In this document: positions 17,600 to 26,349 of the stretch, piece by piece | How the letters are laid out: every line of letters starts with the position of its first letter | Numbering within the stretch: position 1 is the stretch's first letter | NCBI GenBank assembly: GCA_025350695.1 | Contig: JANXXI010000386.1 | Coordinates: 1-64,000, forward strand | Direction of reading: 5' to 3' | Source: Acidobacteriota bacterium | Lineage (GTDB): Bacteria > Acidobacteriota > Terriglobia > Bryobacterales > Bryobacteraceae | DNA: 64,000 nt | The notes under the pieces: model-generated | Databases searched by the model: none | Told to the model about the DNA's origin: nothing | What the model saw: the letters and a program-made list of their open reading frames with translations, nothing else | Made by a program: the position numbers and the translations under genes

Positions 17600-20286
17600 C
17601 GTAAGGGGACGCTCCCGTGGTCGTGGATCATTTGGCGTTCGTTATTATCTTCGGGGCTTACTTGGCGGCGGATTTGAGTTATGGTTTGCGAGGACTCGTC
17701 GGCCTTGAAGCGGCGGAACAGTATTTCTTCGCGGGCGGCAGCCTCAGCGTTGCCAAAGCCGCGATGGGCCAGCATTAGAGTATAGTGCGCTTGGACATCT
17801 TCGGTATCCACCTTCAGGACGGCTTGAGCCGCCTTAACGGCTTCGGCATAGTTGCGTTGGAGGAAACGAACGCGGGCCAGTTGGTTGAGCACGACTCGAT
17901 CACGGGGATATTTGTCTATGACTTTTTGCAAATTCTGGAATGCGGAATCGTAGTTGCCGTCTGTTTTGTCTACCAATGCTTGAAAGAAGTAGATGCGGCT
18001 TAGAGAAGGATCGAGTGACTGGGCCTTGGCAAGATAGGGTTTGGCTGCCTCGGTTTCGCCTTCCTGGATAAGGGCTCGGGCCACATTCAGCCATCCGTCG
18101 GCATAGCCGGGCTCAGCTTCGATCACTTTCTTGAAGGCGTATTCGGCGCCTTTCAAATCGCCTTGCAGCAACATGCCGATGCCCCAGTCGTTCCATCGTT
18201 CGCGATCCTGGAGCGTCACTTTGGGCTGCCAATCCGTGGGGGCCGTGGAACCGATTTGCAGTTCCGACTTGGCAGTAGCTAGCACTACAACGGGGGCCTG
18301 CGGGATGGAATCCTTCACGGCCCCAGAAACATTTTTGGGAATATTTGCTTTGCCGAAACTATAGGCGCGGCTATCGTGATCGAGGCCTTTACTACCTTCG
18401 CCCGCTTTACCTGCGTAGGCGTATTCGGTGTAGTAATGGGCGAACTTACGGTAGTTCAGTTTGGCTTCCAGCTTCAGCGGACCCTTCAAGCCTTTGGGCA
18501 CCTTCATGCGGAAATGGGCCACGTCGGCCGCGCCTGGAGGGATCAGCCTGGCATAGAGAACGCTTCGCAATTGCCAGGCGTTCCGCTTGTTGATGGGGTT
18601 GCCCTCGCCATCAAGTCCGAAGGCGCGATAGAAGTGGGCTCCCTGTTCGACGGGGCCGCCGGAGCTATCCAAAGCGCCACTCCAGAAAACTGGTTTGCCA
18701 TCAGCATCCTTGGCGCACAGTTCAAGCCAGACGTCGAAGGAATCGACGGTGCCACCAGGGAAGAAGTGGCCGATCTTGCGGGTTCGCACTACGACGTCAA
18801 CGCGGACGGTGTCGCCCGGTTGGATGATGGCTCCGACTTTTTCGATGGGGGCCGCCACCTTGCCGACTTCGCGTACGAACACTTGCCCGGTTTGCTCTGA
18901 CTCTTCGCCCACGGCGTTGAAGGACATCAGCTGCTGCGGGTCGGAAGCTCGGCGGCGCATTTGAACGCCACTGTTTGCGTCCACTGGGGAGACGGCGAAA
19001 ATGTCGACGGTGACGAATCCGGACTTTAGGAACTTTTCCGTTTCGGCGAGTTGGGTTTGGTCACGGTTTGCGTTCGCGACGGCGGTGTTGGCAGCGCTGA
19101 AGCGATGGGAATGAATTTTTCCATGGCGATTGCCGGGGTCTTTGGAATCGACCAGCGCCATGTGGCAGTCCGAACAGGTTGAGGATTTCGGAGGGTAATA
19201 AAAACTGCGGGCGCCTTGGCCACTGACGCCGCTGGCTTGCCAATTATCGTAGTCGTTGAAGCCTCGGATCCAGCGGTAGTTATTTACCGGAATATCTAAA
19301 TGCACCTTGTGGCAGGTGGCGCAGAATTCCGATTCCTTCATGAATGGCTTAAGGAACGTGCGGCGATGCGGTTCGGGGTTTAGGTACGTAAGAAAGCGAT
19401 CCAGTTGACGGATTACGGGTTGCCGGCTCGAGGCCAAATCGTGCAGCGGCGGATATTCAATGGTGAATGCTCCGTTGCCGATGGAGCCTTCGACGTGCGT
19501 TATGGAGTGGCAGGAGACGCAACCCAAACCATTCTGGGCTTCGGGCGTGTCGATTTGATCCTTGACCGGCTGATCGAAACGGCCATTGAAGAACAGAGCA
19601 TGGTCGTGACATCCGGCGCACCACTTGCTGCCTTTCGCGCCACTGAGTTCCTGCATCTGTTCAATGGACTTGCGGTAGAACTGATTGTTGAACGAAGCAA
19701 AGTGATGCATGGAGCTTTCCCATTGCTGGTAGATATCCTTGTGGCATTCGCCGCAAAGTTTCGAATCCATGAAGAAGTTGGAGGGGATGGTTCCGCCAAC
19801 ATTTGTTTTGGATGCAGATGGCCAGAAAGGCGACTTTGGGCCGCCGCCTTCTTCTTCCATCGAGGTGGGAACGAGGATGGAGTTTTCAATTTTCGTGGGC
19901 CCCGGGCCGATCAGGCGAACGCTGAGTGGCGCGATTGCAAGCATGGCCGCGGCGCCAGCGAACCACGGGACGAAGCTTCGGTGATGCTTCAATATCCATA
20001 CGCCAAGCAGCAAGAGGCCAGCGGCGGCGACGGCAATGTGGGCGATGAGAACCGGGCGATTGGCGTAGGTAGAGCCTTGCCAGGCGAGAAACAATCCTGT
20101 TAGCAGGGAACCGCCGAGGAGGGCGCGTGCACCTGTGGGCAGCATTCTTGCGGCGCTTAGGAAAAGCACTGCGCCAAGCCCGAGGTGTAGCAGCACGTTC
20201 GACATGTAGAAAATTGTGGGCGAAGCAAAAGCGGCGAGGTATGCCGTGCTTACCAGGAAAACGAGGAGAGCAACGGCGCGCTTCAT
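17596..20286 (-). CDS. Membrane five-heme cytochrome c with C-terminal TPRs
   Basis: 896 aa. About five hydrophobic helices fill residues 1-125. Five CxxCH heme sites follow at 178-182 (CGECH), 223-227 (CAGCH), 256-260 (CVSCH), 322-326 (CATCH) and 371-375 (CSDCH). A beta-rich part and TPRs (~715-880) complete it. The arrangement resembles cytochrome c554/NrfB-like multihemes fused to TPRs and predicts a membrane-anchored periplasmic electron carrier. The last codons (HDHGSVPLR) lie in dispersed repeat copy D, and the stop overlaps the next gene. Partner oxidoreductase not seen. Confidence 0.88.
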   Translation of the reverse strand: MKRAVALLVFLVSTAYLAAFASPTIFYMSNVLLHLGLGAVLFLSAARMLPTGARALLGGSLLTGLFLAWQGSTYANRPVLIAHIAVAAAGLLLLGVWILKHHRSFVPWFAGAAAMLAIAPLSVRLIGPGPTKIENSILVPTSMEEEGGGPKSPFWPSASKTNVGGTIPSNFFMDSKLCGECHKDIYQQWESSMHHFASFNNQFYRKSIEQMQELSGAKGSKWCAGCHDHALFFNGRFDQPVKDQIDTPEAQNGLGCVSCHSITHVEGSIGNGAFTIEYPPLHDLASSRQPVIRQLDRFLTYLNPEPHRRTFLKPFMKESEFCATCHKVHLDIPVNNYRWIRGFNDYDNWQASGVSGQGARSFYYPPKSSTCSDCHMALVDSKDPGNRHGKIHSHRFSAANTAVANANRDQTQLAETEKFLKSGFVTVDIFAVSPVDANSGVQMRRRASDPQQLMSFNAVGEESEQTGQVFVREVGKVAAPIEKVGAIIQPGDTVRVDVVVRTRKIGHFFPGGTVDSFDVWLELCAKDADGKPVFWSGALDSSGGPVEQGAHFYRAFGLDGEGNPINKRNAWQLRSVLYARLIPPGAADVAHFRMKVPKGLKGPLKLEAKLNYRKFAHYYTEYAYAGKAGEGSKGLDHDSRAYSFGKANIPKNVSGAVKDSIPQAPVVVLATAKSELQIGSTAPTDWQPKVTLQDRERWNDWGIGMLLQGDLKGAEYAFKKVIEAEPGYADGWLNVARALIQEGETEAAKPYLAKAQSLDPSLSRIYFFQALVDKTDGNYDSAFQNLQKVIDKYPRDRVVLNQLARVRFLQRNYAEAVKAAQAVLKVDTEDVQAHYTLMLAHRGFGNAEAAAREEILFRRFKADESSQTITQIRRQVSPEDNNERQMIHDHGSVPLR
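17603..17628 (+). repeat. Dispersed repeat, copy D, at the cytochrome 3' end
   Basis: The plus strand reads AAGGGGACGCTCCC then GTGGTCGTGGATC, similar to copy B (ACTCCCTCACGGTCGCGGATC). It forms the final coding bases of the cytochrome gene and the 5' border of the CRTAC1 gene. Confidence 0.5.
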
Positions 20287-23264
20287 CGGGAGGTCACCAT
20301 GGGTCTTAGCGTGCGAAGCGCTGGACGGGTGTTGTAATCCTTACGCCACTTGGTGTGCGATTCGGTGCTTGGGAACTTTTCGGATTCGGGGTATGGGTAA
20401 CGGCTCATTTCATGGAAAGGGAGCGGCTCTACAGACTGTGAAAATGCTGTGTTGGCGTCGCGGTCCTTGGCCCAGCCATCGACCTTCAACAAGAAGCTTC
20501 TGTTCCAACCTTTGGGGAGTGGAGGCAGCCCGGCGGCGTCAAATTCCAGCTGTACTTCGTCCCCTGAACCCATGATCAGGAAACGGTCATCAGGCGTGTG
20601 TAGCAGGTCGCGCACGTCGCCGTAGCGCGTGTAAAGGCCCGGGGTTTGGTTCCACATGGAGACGGGGTTTGATGGGGTGTAGAGAAAGCGCTCGGGCTGC
20701 AGGCGGTCCGGGTGGATGATTGCTTTTGAAAAACCGCGGAACCTTGTGGAGGCGGTGGCGGCATGCATGGGCGTAATGCGGCCTTGAAAATCACTGGCGC
20801 GAGAGGTGAAGATTTCATCCCAGTACAGGCTGAGGTTCGTGACTATGCGGACCGTGGCCCCTTGACGGGAGACGGACTTTGGCAATTCAACGACAATGGT
20901 TTTCGGCTTGCCGGCCGGGAGGCCCATATCTTCAATTGCGATTTGCCACCTGTCGTCGGTGAAGACTTCAAGGCGAGGGAAAACCAGGCCATTTTTCAAT
21001 TCCTGCGCGGCGCCGAGGAAGGTGCTGCCATCGGCCCAATCTACCCAACCGTTTAGGACAAGCAGATCGGAGCCGGGTGCGAGTTTCAGTTCGAGGGTGT
21101 GCATTTCAGCCACGCCGGCTGGGTTGCGGTTGAAGGACTTGGGGTAAATCTGATCTCGCTTGGTGAGTGCGGCGAGGGCGTCTTTCCGTCCGTCTTCCCG
21201 TGCGCTGATGAGTGGCAGGCGCTGGGTTACGGGGTAAACTTTGAAATCAGGAAATGGTGGCGCTTTGAAGCGATCGGCAATGAAAATCTCTTGAGACGCG
21301 GGATGGTCAACGGCGGTTAGCGCCACTTCATCAAGATAGGCCACTTCGCTCAGCTCTTCGGTGATCCGAACTTGGTATTTGCCGTTTTCTGATTTCAGCG
21401 CCGCGCCGGGGATTTGGATGTATTCATCGTGATCGACGGGGAAATATTCTCCGTCGCCAGAGGAAGCGCCTAGTGGAGCTACGCCAAGAATATCGGTGAT
21501 GAACTCGAATTCGCGGCCATTCCAGGTCCAGATCATTGGACAGGAACCGGAAAGGCGCTGGGCTTCCTTCACTTTCAAAGGCGTGGCGGTAGGTACATTC
21601 ACTTCGTTCTGAATTAAGCCGTTCGGCCAAGTGATGCGGACCACCTCTGCCTTCTTGTTCGCGCCAAGGTTGAAGGATATGGCATCGCCGTTGTAAATTT
21701 GCTTTTCGTAGAAGCGTCCGGCTTTCACCTCGACCTCGCTGCCTTGCGCGAGTTTTAAGTTTTTGACGCCAGTGAGTTGAACCCGCAGCCAATTTGCGCC
21801 GGGAGTTTTGTTCGATGCCCATATCAGCTTTTTGTCGGACGTTATTGCGGCAGTGTCCTCGCCGACGGTGACCGACGCCTCGAAGCCGGCTGGCAGTTCG
21901 CCTGAAACCCAGGAGCGCTTACCGCGAAGCACGCGGTTGTAAAGCAAGTCTTTGCCCGATCGAAGATCGATTTCCCCGTCGTGATCAAAGTCGATGGCTT
22001 CCACACCCGTGCGCCCTTTTAAACCTGGTAGGGATTCTGCTTTGAACACGCCTCCTAGTTGGTCGCGATAGAGAACGCTCTCGTGGTCTGCGTAGGTTAC
22101 GGCAAGATCCCAGCCCTTTGTTTCAGCTTCGTATCGGAACGCGACAGCATCGACCGCAGACGCTTTAATGAAAGGAAAGGCCGAGGTTTTGTCAACCCAT
22201 CTGGCGGGACCTTGATTTCGCAGTAGTTTGTTGTCGTCGCCCAGCAGGATCAGGTCGAGGTCGTAGTCGTGATCGTAATCGATCCAGATGGCTTTGCGGA
22301 ATTTGCCTTTGGCGACGATTGGTCCTTTGACAAAATTCTTCGACAGGAAAACTTCGGTGGTAGTGACGACGCAAAGATCGGGCGCCCCGTCGTTGTCGTA
22401 ATCGCCGACGCCGACTGCAATTGCTTCGGCCAGCGCCGGCAGTGGCTTTGGCGGTTGTTTCGCTTGCACCAACCAGGCAGATTTACCAGTGAGTGCGATC
22501 GCGCCGTTGCCAAACCGGACCAGAGATAACACGGGGTCAGTGCCTGGTATGCGGATTTCCCTCATTTCAAATGTCGCCGGAAGCCGATCAGACTTCTGAG
22601 CCGGTTCAATTTCGTCCAGAACTTCGGCGTACCGGTTCCATTCCATGTCTTCGGGAATGGCGGCCCCTTCCTGCTCTTTCTTCAATCGCTGGAATTCAGC
22701 AAGGTGCTTTTGCGAGTCGGCGGGCTTCTCCATTTGCCGGTAGAGATTGAATAGCTGGAAGTGAGGAGCGGCCAGATTCCCGTCCAGGAGGACCGCCGCT
22801 TCAAACCGCATGGCAGCTTCGTCCATGTGGCTATCCATCTTCTCGATGACGCCGAGATTGTACTGCGTGATGGGATCGTTTTGTACAAGTTCGGCCATCC
22901 TGACCAATTGCACTTTTGCCTTATCAGGCTCGCCCTTTCGCTTGTACTGAATCCCGAGGTTGAACCAGGTATGAGGGATTGCCGCGTCCTGCTTTTGCGT
23001 CTTTTCGAGTTCGGCAATTCCCTGCTCCGTCTGCCCTGCGCGAAGCAGCGCTAAGCCATAGTTCAAGCGCTCACGGGCAGAGGTGGGTTGCAACGCGAGA
23101 GCTTTGCGAAACTCTTCGACAGCTTGAGCTTGGGTGGTGGGATTTTCGTAGAAGGCTTTGCCAAGATTGCGGTGAGTAGCCAAACGTTCAGAAACAGAAG
23201 GGCCAACTTGGCTGGCGGAAAAAAGTAAGAGGAAGGCTCCTAGGCCGGCTGCGTTACGCATCAC
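20283..23264 (-). CDS. Secreted TPR + FG-GAP + ASPIC/UnbV protein
   Basis: 993 aa. A signal peptide (~1-20) is followed by TPRs (~30-190), FG-GAP blades with D-x-D-x-D motifs (VGDYDNDGAPDLCVV, DYDHDYDLDLILLG, DFDHDGEIDL) and an ASPIC/UnbV-like part (NWLRVQLTGVKN, VVRITWPNGLIQNEV). A long C-terminal domain (~590-993) opens with SCPMIWTWNGREFEFITD. It is the first gene of the operon with the cytochrome and the CRTAC1 protein. No enzyme motif was recognised. The same TPR and propeller modules recur in all three proteins, which suggests one extracytoplasmic assembly. Confidence 0.85.
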   Translation of the reverse strand: MMRNAAGLGAFLLLFSASQVGPSVSERLATHRNLGKAFYENPTTQAQAVEEFRKALALQPTSARERLNYGLALLRAGQTEQGIAELEKTQKQDAAIPHTWFNLGIQYKRKGEPDKAKVQLVRMAELVQNDPITQYNLGVIEKMDSHMDEAAMRFEAAVLLDGNLAAPHFQLFNLYRQMEKPADSQKHLAEFQRLKKEQEGAAIPEDMEWNRYAEVLDEIEPAQKSDRLPATFEMREIRIPGTDPVLSLVRFGNGAIALTGKSAWLVQAKQPPKPLPALAEAIAVGVGDYDNDGAPDLCVVTTTEVFLSKNFVKGPIVAKGKFRKAIWIDYDHDYDLDLILLGDDNKLLRNQGPARWVDKTSAFPFIKASAVDAVAFRYEAETKGWDLAVTYADHESVLYRDQLGGVFKAESLPGLKGRTGVEAIDFDHDGEIDLRSGKDLLYNRVLRGKRSWVSGELPAGFEASVTVGEDTAAITSDKKLIWASNKTPGANWLRVQLTGVKNLKLAQGSEVEVKAGRFYEKQIYNGDAISFNLGANKKAEVVRITWPNGLIQNEVNVPTATPLKVKEAQRLSGSCPMIWTWNGREFEFITDILGVAPLGASSGDGEYFPVDHDEYIQIPGAALKSENGKYQVRITEELSEVAYLDEVALTAVDHPASQEIFIADRFKAPPFPDFKVYPVTQRLPLISAREDGRKDALAALTKRDQIYPKSFNRNPAGVAEMHTLELKLAPGSDLLVLNGWVDWADGSTFLGAAQELKNGLVFPRLEVFTDDRWQIAIEDMGLPAGKPKTIVVELPKSVSRQGATVRIVTNLSLYWDEIFTSRASDFQGRITPMHAATASTRFRGFSKAIIHPDRLQPERFLYTPSNPVSMWNQTPGLYTRYGDVRDLLHTPDDRFLIMGSGDEVQLEFDAAGLPPLPKGWNRSFLLKVDGWAKDRDANTAFSQSVEPLPFHEMSRYPYPESEKFPSTESHTKWRKDYNTRPALRTLRPMVTSR

Positions 23265-23315
23265 TGATTAAATGATTGTACCCGCAGCCGGATCTAAGAA
23301 GATAGCAACAACTAT

Positions 23316-25400
23316 TTAACGAACTGGCATGGACGTTGTATTGGAAGTGGCGGTACCCACTTTCACCACAACATTTGCCTTACCCGCCGGGACCCCGGTA
23401 GGCATTGTGGCCAGAACCATATAGTAACCAGGCTGACCGGCAAGCGTTGTCGCGCGGCTCACGACCGCATTGACGCCGCCGATTGTCGCAGTCACAGTTC
23501 CCGAAACAACAGCCGGGGCTTGCGAGACTTGACCAGTTGCCAGCGCCGGAGTAGTTTGACCCAGCCCGGTGCAGATGATTGCGAGAACATCCCCGGCCCG
23601 AGCCTGATTGTCAGCACGGATTAAGCTAAAGTCGCTGGTCTTGATTGCTATGGTGCTGTCAGAATCGAAGAAAACCCCGGGGGCCACCGCGGCTACATCG
23701 ACATTCATTGAGTTTGACATGCCGTTGGCCGTCTTCACGACTACCGATTGAGAACCAACCGCGGTTTCAAAAGGCACCTGAGCGACGATGAAGGATGGTG
23801 TGCTCTTGGCCGGATCCGTATCCGCCCACATAAGTGGAGCGGCAACGCCTCCGATGGTGACACTGGTTCCATCGAGAGATTTGGGCAACGACGTATCGTC
23901 CAAACCTTCAACAAGCGATCCAACTTTCACCAGGTCGTTTCCAAAGATTGTCACCAAGCCACCTTGCGCCACGGTCTTCAATGTGACATCACTGACGCCA
24001 TTGATGACAGCGCGAATGACGGGAGCCCTTGCGTTGTCCACCGCTAATTGCGAACGAAGCACGCCGCCGGGATTGACAACGGTATGCATGTTGACGTAGT
24101 GGTTTTCAGGATTGGTCACCACGCTGTTGAGGGAGGTCAGCGCCTGCCCGGTAAACACGTTTAAGGTTCGGGACACATTGCCAAAGCCGGTATCGGTTTT
24201 AACAGATGTTGCCGCGCTGATTCCAGTGTTGATGGTCACCGGCCCGGCAACGGTGGAGTTACCGTCGTGAATGTGCAGGCCAGTGACTTCGGCAGCCGCC
24301 GGAAAACGATGGTTGAAATCGAAATTGACGCGGGCTGCGGTAATTGCGCCAGTGCGGTCACGAAGGGCGCGGATGTCAATCAAGCCAACGCCCGTAGCGG
24401 CGATGCCGGTAACAGCAGGTACTTCGTTAGCAGGCGAAGCAACGAAGGGAAACTTTATGCTTTCCGTGCGGCTCAATTGTGAACGAATCACGCCGCCGCC
24501 GAATACGGTGGTATGCATGTTGACGTAAAAATCACCAGGCGAATCGAAGATTCCGTTTAAGGCTCCCAGAGTGGCTGCGGGGCTGTTCGCCGGAACTTCC
24601 ACGCCAATGGTGACATTTCCCGCGCCGGATGGCGCTGTGGTTATGGAAGCCGCGCCTGCGCCGAGACCTGTGTTGATGGTGACAGGGCCTGCGATCGTTG
24701 GTCCGCCAGTGTGAATATGAAGGCCGGTGATTGTAGCTTGGGCACCCATGTTGTAATCGATTTCAAAGCCGACCCAGCCGACGGAGAAGCCAGTGGGGTC
24801 GTATGCGCGAAGGGCAACGATGGAGCCTATGCCGGAAGCGGTCGAGTCAATCACGGGCACTTCCTTTTTAGGGCTCATTACTCCCATCAGGTAGGTCACT
24901 TCAGCGCGGCGCAATTGTCCACGAATCACTCCGCCCGGGTTATCCGTGGTGTGAATATTTACGTAAGCTACCGATGGATTGTCGAGGATGCGTTTGATTA
25001 GTGCGAGGGCGGTCGTGTCAGTCGGCAAGACTTGTGCTTGGCGGCTGATGACGCCTCGGCCATTTTCGGCGCTGGCAACCGAAGCGGCGCCAGCTCCGAT
25101 ACCCGTATTGATGACAACGGGACCGGCCACGGTAGCGCCGCCATCGTGAATGTGCAGTCCGGTGAAAGTTACGGCTGCCGGCATATTGTAATGAATCGTG
25201 AAATCGACCGAACCGGATGTGATAACGCCGGAAGCATCTCGAAGTAAGTGGAACCAAAGTACGCCTGTGCCGCTGGCCTGGATGTTCACAGCGGGAACTT
25301 CGCTGGCTGGCGACATTGGGGCGATGAACGCGATAGTCTCCGCTTTCTGTGCGAAAACGGTGGCAGTGAGTAAACAAAATAGACTTAGAATTTTTTTCAT
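23316..25400 (-). CDS. Secreted protein with three CHRD domains and a TIGR03437-type domain
   Basis: 694 aa, signal peptide ending VFA (~17). Three consecutive CHRD domains cover ~20-170, 170-315 and 315-465. Each has a GLHIHDGG/GLHIHTGG-type motif, a PVTINTG motif and a closing YVNMHT-x-GGVIRSQL motif. The rest (~470-694) is a TIGR03437-type domain (GLVTIFGNDLV, PSFIVAQVPFE, AIICTGLGQTTPALATG, GKANVVVKVG). CHRD domains are thought to bind or stabilise the cell surface; the role here is unknown. Divergent from the small hypothetical gene at 25509. Confidence 0.9.
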   Translation of the reverse strand: MKKILSLFCLLTATVFAQKAETIAFIAPMSPASEVPAVNIQASGTGVLWFHLLRDASGVITSGSVDFTIHYNMPAAVTFTGLHIHDGGATVAGPVVINTGIGAGAASVASAENGRGVISRQAQVLPTDTTALALIKRILDNPSVAYVNIHTTDNPGGVIRGQLRRAEVTYLMGVMSPKKEVPVIDSTASGIGSIVALRAYDPTGFSVGWVGFEIDYNMGAQATITGLHIHTGGPTIAGPVTINTGLGAGAASITTAPSGAGNVTIGVEVPANSPAATLGALNGIFDSPGDFYVNMHTTVFGGGVIRSQLSRTESIKFPFVASPANEVPAVTGIAATGVGLIDIRALRDRTGAITAARVNFDFNHRFPAAAEVTGLHIHDGNSTVAGPVTINTGISAATSVKTDTGFGNVSRTLNVFTGQALTSLNSVVTNPENHYVNMHTVVNPGGVLRSQLAVDNARAPVIRAVINGVSDVTLKTVAQGGLVTIFGNDLVKVGSLVEGLDDTSLPKSLDGTSVTIGGVAAPLMWADTDPAKSTPSFIVAQVPFETAVGSQSVVVKTANGMSNSMNVDVAAVAPGVFFDSDSTIAIKTSDFSLIRADNQARAGDVLAIICTGLGQTTPALATGQVSQAPAVVSGTVTATIGGVNAVVSRATTLAGQPGYYMVLATMPTGVPAGKANVVVKVGTATSNTTSMPVR

Positions 25401-25467
25401 GTTTGGGGCTCTCCCGTGTTCACTTTACACCAGATTTGAGTGCCAATCCCAACCTGCCTCTAATGAA

Positions 25468-25498
25468 TTAACAAATAGACTCGCGCGATGGCTATAAT
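25468..25498 (+). promoter_or_regulatory. Predicted sigma-70 promoter of the 25509 gene
   Basis: TATAAT at 25493-25498 with TTAACA at 25468-25473 (19-bp spacer). The -10 box lies 10 bases before the ATG, so the transcript would be almost leaderless. Confidence 0.5.
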
Positions 25499-25508
25499 GT
25501 AAGCAGTT

Positions 25509-25937
25509 ATGTTCTTTCGCCGGGAAACCCCACGCATCCTTTCTTTTGATGACAAAATTGGCGCATTGCGCAATCTCGGATTTGAGACCGCAAAGGCCCC
25601 GAACGGAGCCAGAATCAGCCGCAAAGGCTTTGGCGCTTTTGTGAAAGAAGGTCCTGCGGGCGCGCCTGAACCTGGCGAACCTGGCCTATTGATGGGTGAG
25701 CACATTGCCGGGCTGGTGGACGGCGGATATCAGAAGTTTTTCCTCACCCACGACAATCACAAGGTGCCGGCTTTGGCTGAGCATCTTAAGGCGATTCACA
25801 CCTTCCAGGAAGATTTGTATGAAGGGTTAGGACTGCCTAGTCTTTACAACTTGTCGCTTGGCTCCGTCTGTAAGGATCACTTATATGACCGGGTGAAGGA
25901 TCGCGACAAGGGCGTTCCGACTCGCGCCTGGGAATAG
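25509..25937 (+). CDS. Conserved hypothetical protein
   Basis: 142 aa, soluble, no signal or TM segment. I do not recognise the family. The sequence is coherent and not low complexity (FDDKIGALRNLGFETAKAP, HDNHKVPALAEHLKAIHTFQ, LYNLSLGSVCKDHLYDRVKD), has a promoter-like box upstream and is followed by TTTTTTTT at 25941-25948. It therefore looks like a real, single-gene unit. Function unknown. Confidence 0.75.
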   Translation: MFFRRETPRILSFDDKIGALRNLGFETAKAPNGARISRKGFGAFVKEGPAGAPEPGEPGLLMGEHIAGLVDGGYQKFFLTHDNHKVPALAEHLKAIHTFQEDLYEGLGLPSLYNLSLGSVCKDHLYDRVKDRDKGVPTRAWE

Positions 25938-25960
25938 CCCTTTTTTTTGGATTTGGGGAA

Positions 25961-25995
25961 ATTCCGAATTACCGACTCCCTCACGGTCGCGGATC
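25961..25995 (+). repeat. Dispersed repeat, copy B
   Basis: ATTCCGAATTACCGACTCCC then TCACGGTCGCGGATC. It shares the whole 5' part with copy A and the 3' part with copies C and D. On the minus strand it supplies the last codons and TGA stop of the ArsC-like selenoprotein gene. Confidence 0.75.
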
Positions 25996-26343
25996 GCATT
26001 TAGAAAACAATTCCGAAAACGTTTGTTCGTCGAAACCAACTATTAGCGTCTTGCCCTTGATGACGGTTGGAGCCCGCAGATTTCCTGAGGGGCCAATCAT
26101 CAGCGCCAGCAATTCTTCCTTTGCAGGCTTATCCTTTTTCAAATCCAAGCGAACTACTTTTTTGCCTTTGGTGGCATAAAGAATATCGGCATTCGCGGCA
26201 AGAGCCAACGCCTCTTCCGGACCCTTTTTCTGTTTCTTGGCGTCGGCTACCTGTGCGGTTTCAATCTTGTTTTTCGCAAGAAACTCTTGCGTTCGAGCGC
26301 AGGTCATTCAACCGTTGCGATGGTAGATCCAATCAAGCTTCAT
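25981..26343 (-). CDS. ArsC/Spx-like thioredoxin-fold protein, probable selenoprotein (in-frame UGA = Sec12)
   Basis: The track starts at 26307, after a TGA. The same frame is open upstream to an ATG at 26343 (MKLDWIYHRNG), and TGA at 26308-26310 falls exactly where ArsC-like proteins have their first Cys, giving U-M-T-C, a UxxC redox motif. The rest fits the ArsC/Spx fold (ARTQEFLAKNKIE, NLRAPTVIKGKTLIVGFDE). Read through, it has 120 residues. A 7-bp hairpin with a G-starting loop lies 16 nt after the TGA (see 26275-26291), as expected for a bacterial SECIS. The C-terminus CDPRP and the stop come from dispersed repeat copy B. Sec machinery is not in the window. Confidence 0.75.
26275..26291 (-). 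promoter_or_regulatory. SECIS-like hairpin after the in-frame UGA
   Basis: The minus strand reads CGCAAGA-GTT-TCTTGCG: a perfect 7-bp stem with loop GTT. The stem starts 16 nt after the TGA, and the loop G lies 23 nt after it. Bacterial SECIS models ask for a stem-loop shortly after UGA with a G among the first loop bases; both hold here. Confidence 0.65.
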
Positions 26344-26349
26344 TAGGCG

